From Pyrobaculum sp. (GTDB lineage: Archaea > Thermoproteota > Thermoprotei > Thermoproteales > Thermoproteaceae), in assembly GCA_009903905.1 (NCBI GenBank), contig WYEI01000168.1, forward strand, positions 1 to 27,194: DNA of 27,194 nucleotides. Direction: 5' to 3'. Below the pieces are notes generated by a model that worked only from the letters and a program-made list of their open reading frames with translations, had not been told where the DNA came from and searched no databases. Shown in pieces: positions 22,634 to 27,194 of this stretch. Both the position numbers and the translations under genes were made by a program. Positions within the stretch are counted from its first letter, which is position 1, and every line of letters begins with the position of its first letter.

Positions 22634-25600
22634 CCACGACGCGCATAGACACTTTTCCATTCCCATTCCCTTATGGTGTCTGCCACCTCGGCGTATTTCT
22701 TGAAACCATCTAGATGCCGTCTTGTATATATAATCACGGGCTTACCCTTATCGAGTTTTATGTTTGGCTCCTCGCCTGTTAATGCCTTGACCAGCGCTAT
22801 GATTCTCTTGGCGTCTTCTTCTCTGCCGCCGGGGGCGTTGACACGCGCGACTGTGTAGCCTTCAATGGCGTTTTTCTTAGTGCGGCGGAATGTCGCTGTC
22901 CATTGGCCCTCCACGCCGCCTACAATCGCTCCTACGACAATGCGTAGCTTATCGCCGTCTTCCCATGCCTTTATATTCTTCACCTCTACGGGCACCTCGA
23001 CGTGCCGTCCTTTCCACTCTATCTCGACGATGGTTTTCAGCCCCTCTGCATGGAGGGACCTCCTTGACTCGCCCTCCCTAATCAGCTCCTCCAGCTTCAC
23101 AAGCACTTCTTTGCCTGCGAGCTCCGCTTTTATGCGAAGGTGCTCAATCAGCGACGCCGCTCCAAGCCTCTGTGCTTCATCAGCGCCATATTTGGCAATA
23201 TAAGCAAGCTCAATGATGCCCTCCCTCGCGATGTAGATATATCCTATCTTCTCATCTTCCGACCACTTAACAGTAAAGTGTTCACACTCCCTAAGACCTA
23301 GAGACTCCAGCTCTTGTTTCAGTTTCCTTATGTTTTCGGGGTTTGTGGAGCGGAACTTCACTTGTAATGCGCCGCCACTTAATCCTATTTTGAATTTGTA
23401 CCCTCTCCATGTGGATACGCCTTTTTCAAACTTCTCTATCCAGCGCTTCGCCTTTTCCTCATCTATTAACCCCCTCCTCAGCGCCCCCTCCACAGCCTTA
23501 ACAAGCCCCTTCCTCAGCTCCTCATTGCCCTCAGCCAGCTGGTCGGTATAGGCTTGGATGTACCATACATCTCTGTTACCCTCCTTCCTCACCCTCACCT
23601 CCACGCCAGCCAGACTCAGCAGGCGCGCCTTAAGCTCCACCTCCTCGCGGTCTGTTGACTTAAACTCAAGCAACACCTTTTCCTGGAGGTATAGGTTAAA
23701 CTCTCCCAACACACCACCAGCCGATATGTATATATTCATGGCGGCGCCGCCCTTGATCCGTCTCCAGCTCCCCTCCTCTATCCGCACCGACACCTTCGAC
23801 CCCAGCTCCACAGCCTCCACAAGCTTGTGGCTGATAAACCCCTCCTTCTCAAGCATAGGCGGGCCAAAAAGCACACACAGCTGAGCAAGCCTAACTGCGT
23901 CGTCGTTAGACGCCACGACATGAAACACCCTCCCAGCGCCTGTCGCCCTCGGCCTCGCGCCATACGCCGACCATGCCGCCGCCCAAAGCAGAGCCACGGC
24001 GCCCTCGCCGCTGGTCAAGTTAACTTCTTTCTCCGCCGCAGACACGTAGCCATCCCCACCGACCGCGCCCCACAGCATTGCGCCGAAGTACTTCAACGTT
24101 GCCTCGTTTACGCCCAGCTTCTCCGCCTGCATCAGCAGAAGGGCCGGCGCCACAACCTCTCTGGCGACTTTATCGTCGTCGAGCCTACTCTTCAACCTCT
24201 CCAACTCCTCCAACGCCCTAGTCAAGTCGAAGCCGGAGCCCACCTCAACGCCTTCAAGCCGCCTCTTAACCGCGCCTATCACTTCGCCCCAGTGGCCAGC
24301 AACCCACCGCTTCAGCCCATCCCAGCTCTCCGCCTTAATGCCCAGCATCTTAAGCCACCCGCCCTCCGCGCTCTTCTTGATCGCCTCGTCGAGCCTTTCG
24401 AGGGGGGCTTCTACCGTAACCGCCAGCTTCGGTCCCTCAAGAGTCAAACTCACGCCAAGCACTGCGACGTACGACCAGTCGAAGAGAGCGTGAGTCTCCG
24501 CCAACTGCCACCGGTGGGAGGTGGACATCCGCAACACCCTATTGCCCTTCTTTTTTCTGATTATCGCCACGTCTGAGTCAACCCAGCCCAGCATGTACAG
24601 CAGAGAATCCTCGACGGACAGACGCCCCCCAACCTCCCCCGCCGCCTTCATCGCCACCTCAAGCACCTGCTCGAAGAACCCCCGCCAACTCTTCATGCCG
24701 AAGATCAGGGTGTAGGTCATGCCCTCCCCCACCTTCCTAATGCTCAGCTTTATGCCCAGCTCTTTGAGCTCGCCGCCCTCCTCAACTCTGAATAGCTTAA
24801 ACACGTAAGACTCGGTCTTCTCCTTAGTCTTCTTCTCCTCAAGTTCCAGCGCCAGCTTGCCGCCTTTTGTGAGCTCCTCGACGAGGCCGCGGTAGTGGTT
24901 GGCGCCGGGTTTTAGGAACAGGCGGCGGAGGGCCTCCGCCACCATCTCCTCCACCGTTACGGGTCTCTCCACCCTCGCCCTCTTGGCCCTCTCGTACGCC
25001 GTACTCGGCGTGTAGTAGAGGAGCCAAGCAGACCCCCCCACCTCAAGCCAGTGCTTAGCCGCCGTGCCGAAGACGCCCCTCCTCCCCAACGCATACTCCC
25101 TATAGGCGATTAGAGCGGCGTAAGCCTTAACGCCGAAATTCACATCGCCGAACTCGGAGAGCTCCGGCGCCTTCGCCTCAGCCAGCCTTCTGGCCACGTC
25201 TTCCTTCACGTCTAGGAGGTCCTTCAGATCGTGCTTGACTGCATATTCATTCAGCCGCTCCCTGAGGATCTTCAAGGCGTTTTCGAAGGCCTTGCTCTCC
25301 TCCTCGGCCAGCTGTGTTAGCAGGCGGAGGTCGGCCATGTACACAACTTTCTTAAACGGTTCCTCCACCATCTCCACCCTCTGTACCGCCTTCCCAAGCC
25401 CCTCCACAACCTCTTTCAATGCAGATCTGTAAACGCCGAAGGCCTCCTCCAGCGCAAGGACGGCGTAGAAGAGGGCCTTCTCCTTTTTCTCATCAAGTTC
25501 AGACCGCTTCAGAATAATCAACTTCCTCAGCGACTCCCAAGGTTGCGGCAACTTCGCCTTGCCGGCGTTAGCGTCCCTGGCCATTTCCTTGAACTTCTCG

Positions 25601-26088
25601 TATGGGTCTGGAGCGTTCTTCAAAATGTTAAACACCTCCTCCCTAGAGTACTTCTTGACGCTGCCAGGTATAAACGGCGGCACGCCCATGGCGAAATGCG
25701 CCAGCTTCTCCAGCTCCACAAGACCCCACATATCCAACGCGATGTTTAGCGCAACCACCCCAGCCGCCACAGCCGCCATCAAGAAGAGATACGCCTTGTG
25801 TTCGTCGATCCAAGCCAGCACCCGCGTCACAGTCTCCACAAACAGCTCCACCAGCCTCTGCAGAGACACCTTAACCCGCTCAAACACCTCCCTCGCCCCC
25901 TCATACAGCGCCTTAGCCGCCTTCTGCACGTACTCAACGGCCTCTCTGAAGCGGCCCACATCCACAAGCGCCAAGGCGGAGGCCACCGACGAAACCACAG
26001 CCTCCGAGTAGAGGCCGCTGTATACAGAATACAGCGCTGCCGAGAAGCCGGCTGAGGCGGCTTTTCCGCGTCTACGCCACACCTCCAT
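22630..26088 (-). CDS. PaREP2b-like large protein, copy 2
   Basis: A 1152-residue paralogue of the gene at 925-4695, uninterrupted. The N-terminus (to about 125) is nearly the same as copy 1: GRFREAVEYVQKAAKALYE, FERVKVSLQRLVELFVETV, and the membrane-like YLFLMAAVAAGVVAL near 98-115. The middle is divergent and about 100 residues shorter. The C-terminal half again shows LAGLIDADG-like segments: the first has AMLWGAVGGDGYVS (GDG 678-680), and later ones include LEFKSTDREEVELKARLLSL and the PGGREEDAKRIIALVKALTG to RHLDGFKKYAEVAD region. ATG 26088 is chosen; the frame could extend to 26106 but would include the box A. Two intact long copies argue against simple decay. Function is unknown. Confidence 0.75.
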   Translation of the reverse strand: MEVWRRRGKAASAGFSAALYSVYSGLYSEAVVSSVASALALVDVGRFREAVEYVQKAAKALYEGAREVFERVKVSLQRLVELFVETVTRVLAWIDEHKAYLFLMAAVAAGVVALNIALDMWGLVELEKLAHFAMGVPPFIPGSVKKYSREEVFNILKNAPDPYEKFKEMARDANAGKAKLPQPWESLRKLIILKRSELDEKKEKALFYAVLALEEAFGVYRSALKEVVEGLGKAVQRVEMVEEPFKKVVYMADLRLLTQLAEEESKAFENALKILRERLNEYAVKHDLKDLLDVKEDVARRLAEAKAPELSEFGDVNFGVKAYAALIAYREYALGRRGVFGTAAKHWLEVGGSAWLLYYTPSTAYERAKRARVERPVTVEEMVAEALRRLFLKPGANHYRGLVEELTKGGKLALELEEKKTKEKTESYVFKLFRVEEGGELKELGIKLSIRKVGEGMTYTLIFGMKSWRGFFEQVLEVAMKAAGEVGGRLSVEDSLLYMLGWVDSDVAIIRKKKGNRVLRMSTSHRWQLAETHALFDWSYVAVLGVSLTLEGPKLAVTVEAPLERLDEAIKKSAEGGWLKMLGIKAESWDGLKRWVAGHWGEVIGAVKRRLEGVEVGSGFDLTRALEELERLKSRLDDDKVAREVVAPALLLMQAEKLGVNEATLKYFGAMLWGAVGGDGYVSAAEKEVNLTSGEGAVALLWAAAWSAYGARPRATGAGRVFHVVASNDDAVRLAQLCVLFGPPMLEKEGFISHKLVEAVELGSKVSVRIEEGSWRRIKGGAAMNIYISAGGVLGEFNLYLQEKVLLEFKSTDREEVELKARLLSLAGVEVRVRKEGNRDVWYIQAYTDQLAEGNEELRKGLVKAVEGALRRGLIDEEKAKRWIEKFEKGVSTWRGYKFKIGLSGGALQVKFRSTNPENIRKLKQELESLGLRECEHFTVKWSEDEKIGYIYIAREGIIELAYIAKYGADEAQRLGAASLIEHLRIKAELAGKEVLVKLEELIREGESRRSLHAEGLKTIVEIEWKGRHVEVPVEVKNIKAWEDGDKLRIVVGAIVGGVEGQWTATFRRTKKNAIEGYTVARVNAPGGREEDAKRIIALVKALTGEEPNIKLDKGKPVIIYTRRHLDGFKKYAEVADTIREWEWKSVYARRG

Positions 26089-26095
26089 GCGCCGC

Positions 26096-26103
26096 TTTAA
26101 AAA
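26096..26103. promoter_or_regulatory. Box A-like TTTAAAAA between divergent PaREP2b and PaREP2a, copy 2
   Basis: Matches the element at 905-912 in sequence and context. It is only 10-12 nt from ATG 26088 and about 95 nt from the PaREP2a start, so PaREP2a here would have a leader with the GGAGGAG site at 26192-26198. Confidence 0.4.
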
Positions 26104-26198
26104 CAACTACGAGAAAAACAGAAATCTCCAGCACAGAGACACGGCGGAGATAGGGAGCCGCCTAAGCCGGCTGTAGTAGGACTGACCCGGCGGAGGAG

Positions 26199-26582
26199 TT
26201 GTTGAAAGAGTACCCAGAGCTGGAGGCATTCGGCATGGAGTGGGTGAGGGCGTGGGCTCCCCACGCCAAGGAAAGGCTGGTTGAAATAGCGAAGGCTCTA
26301 CGCAAATACCCGTGGATGGTGGGGGTGGTGAAGGAGAAGCCAGTAAACAACCCCCACCCGTACATGGTTGAGGTTTACGTGGCTAGGGATGGGTCGGAGG
26401 CATGTCTAGCGCTTAACCAGCTAAGGGCATACTGCGCCCAAAACGGCGCGGTGAAAGAGGCCACGCTGGAGCTGGCGTTCAGCAGATACGAAGCATACGA
26501 GGAGAAGATAAGAGAGGTGTACAGACCAAAAGGGCTATTGGCACTCACCACAGCGGCGAAGGAATACGTAAAACTACTCTAG
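26199..26582 (+). CDS. PaREP2a-like protein, full-length copy
   Basis: A 127-residue protein starting at TTG 26199 (TTG 26202 also possible), preceded by GGAGGAG, one of the few Shine-Dalgarno-like sites here. The N-terminal helix (LKEYPELEAFGMEWVRAW) is missing from copy 1. The conserved part runs RKYPWMV, HPYMVEVYVARDGSEAC, YCAQNGAVKE, LELAFSRYEAYEEK and PKGLLALTTAAKEYVKLL. Two cysteines sit in conserved places. It diverges from PaREP2b copy 2 with 110 bp between starts. Family name PaREP2a is from knowledge of Pyrobaculum repeat families; no function is known. The pairing in both copies suggests the two proteins work together. Confidence 0.7.
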   Translation: MLKEYPELEAFGMEWVRAWAPHAKERLVEIAKALRKYPWMVGVVKEKPVNNPHPYMVEVYVARDGSEACLALNQLRAYCAQNGAVKEATLELAFSRYEAYEEKIREVYRPKGLLALTTAAKEYVKLL

Positions 26583-26702
26583 CCACTCTGGAGCCGCTGA
26601 TGCCGTTTTCACGTCTCGCGTGATGCTTGTCCTCTTTTTATAAAATTCTTTTTCCCGCCTTCTCAAACTGCTTCTTTTCCGGCGTTTTATATATTTTGTT
26701 TA

Positions 26703-26726
26703 ATTGAAAAATTGGCGTCTTAAACT
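26703..26726 (+). repeat. PaREP2 cassette-edge repeat, copy 2
   Basis: Near-identical to 471-493 (opposite strand) and in the same orientation relative to PaREP2a, here 120 bp beyond its stop codon. The rest of the 26583-26754 gap is AT-rich with T runs (26636-26654) and holds no gene that I can see. Confidence 0.55.
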
Positions 26727-26754
26727 ATGGATATTTTTAGATAACTTAACTATT

Positions 26755-27180
26755 TTATCGCTTTTTCTCTTTAGGTATCCTCCTGCCGTCGCCAACAACC
26801 CAATAATCGCCGTCGTCCCGTCTCTCGAGCTTGAAAATAGGGACCTCGTGCTTCACTCTTTCTAGGGCCTCTCTAGCTACTCTGAATGCAACTTCTCTAT
26901 TTACCGCAGACACAAAGACGTACAGCGTGGCGTCGCCCGGCCTCAACGACCCCACCGAGTGGTAGATCCTGGCCTCTAGGACCCCATCCCGTCTTCTCGC
27001 CCACTCCTCTATCTCCCGTATTTTTGAAGTGGCGTAGGGCTCATATGCCTCGTACTCTAGAACCTCCACGTTAGCATCCCCGACCTTGCCCTTGACGTAT
27101 CCGACAAAGATCACAACGCCCCCGCCCCCTCGGGGCGCGGTCTTTTCTATGATGTCTTGTACTTCCTTGTTTAAGTCCAC
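26755..27180 (-). CDS. moaE: Molybdopterin synthase catalytic (large) subunit MoaE
   Basis: The 141-residue protein has the MoaE pattern: VGYVKGKV, YEAYEPYATSKIREIEEWA, YHSVGSLRPGD, VFVSAVNREVAFRVAREALE, then VKHEVPIFKLE. In the last, Lys110 and Lys117 match in spacing the active-site lysines known from E. coli MoaE. It transfers sulfur from MoaD thiocarboxylate onto precursor Z to make molybdopterin, used in Pyrobaculum for tungsten or molybdenum enzymes. GTG 27180 is the first start in the window, but the frame is open to the right edge, so the true start may lie outside. Confidence 0.9.
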   Translation of the reverse strand: MDLNKEVQDIIEKTAPRGGGGVVIFVGYVKGKVGDANVEVLEYEAYEPYATSKIREIEEWARRRDGVLEARIYHSVGSLRPGDATLYVFVSAVNREVAFRVAREALERVKHEVPIFKLERRDDGDYWVVGDGRRIPKEKKR

Positions 27181-27194
27181 CGGTTTCTGTACCA

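Noticed and set aside
26590..26635. Two TGATGC motifs after PaREP2a copy 2 as a C/D sRNA
   Set aside because: Neither matches box C fully and no box D follows at a suitable distance.
1..27194. tRNA genes and CRISPR arrays
   Set aside because: No T-loop plus acceptor-stem pattern and no regularly spaced repeats were found by reading both strands.

Overview
The window reads as chromosomal DNA of a hyperthermophilic crenarchaeon of the genus Pyrobaculum (Thermoproteales). The Orc1/Cdc6 protein closely matches what I remember of the P. aerophilum Cdc6 used for crystallography, though it is not identical. Two gene pairs look like the PaREP2a/PaREP2b families known from Pyrobaculum. Most genes appear leaderless: an AT-rich box A sits about 22-25 nt upstream of the start codon, and I used this spacing to revise several starts.

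Layout. The left edge (1-520) holds the start of a secreted or membrane protein, a C/D box sRNA and a short repeat. Positions 521-4695 hold PaREP2 cassette 1, with a truncated PaREP2a facing away from a 1256-residue PaREP2b. Positions 4717-7119 hold peripheral and membrane genes of the A/V-type ATP synthase (an H-like stalk subunit, C, K and D), with a 49-residue coiled-coil ORF between D and K. A circularly permuted GTPase follows, then a stomatin-NfeD pair (8085-10159), a small membrane protein, a second C/D sRNA, an unknown membrane-anchored protein, AMMECR1, a small Cys-rich protein, an NSUN6-like RNA m5C methyltransferase with a winged-helix partner, MtnA and a PD-(D/E)XK nuclease.

Positions 15323-20106 are an information-processing block on the minus strand: a winged-helix regulator coupled to Orc1/Cdc6, a Cys-rich ORF, the large and small subunits of the RFC clamp loader, and ribosomal protein S7. 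Next come two small genes, an orphan GC-rich structured RNA resembling the right end and omega RNA of an IS605-type element with no intact tnpB, an unknown protein, a third C/D sRNA, and a KaiC-like ATPase divergent from an unknown protein. PaREP2 cassette 2 occupies 22630-26582 and is inverted relative to cassette 1. MoaE (molybdopterin synthase) closes the window.

The least explained system is the PaREP2 cassette. Its large protein has a conserved N-terminal helical and membrane region followed by what look like four alpha/beta repeats of LAGLIDADG-endonuclease type, the first keeping a GDG motif. It is divergently paired with a small conserved protein. A 23-24 bp sequence beyond PaREP2a is shared by both copies and may mark the unit's edge. 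The two inverted cassettes bracket the ATP synthase, replication and ribosomal genes.
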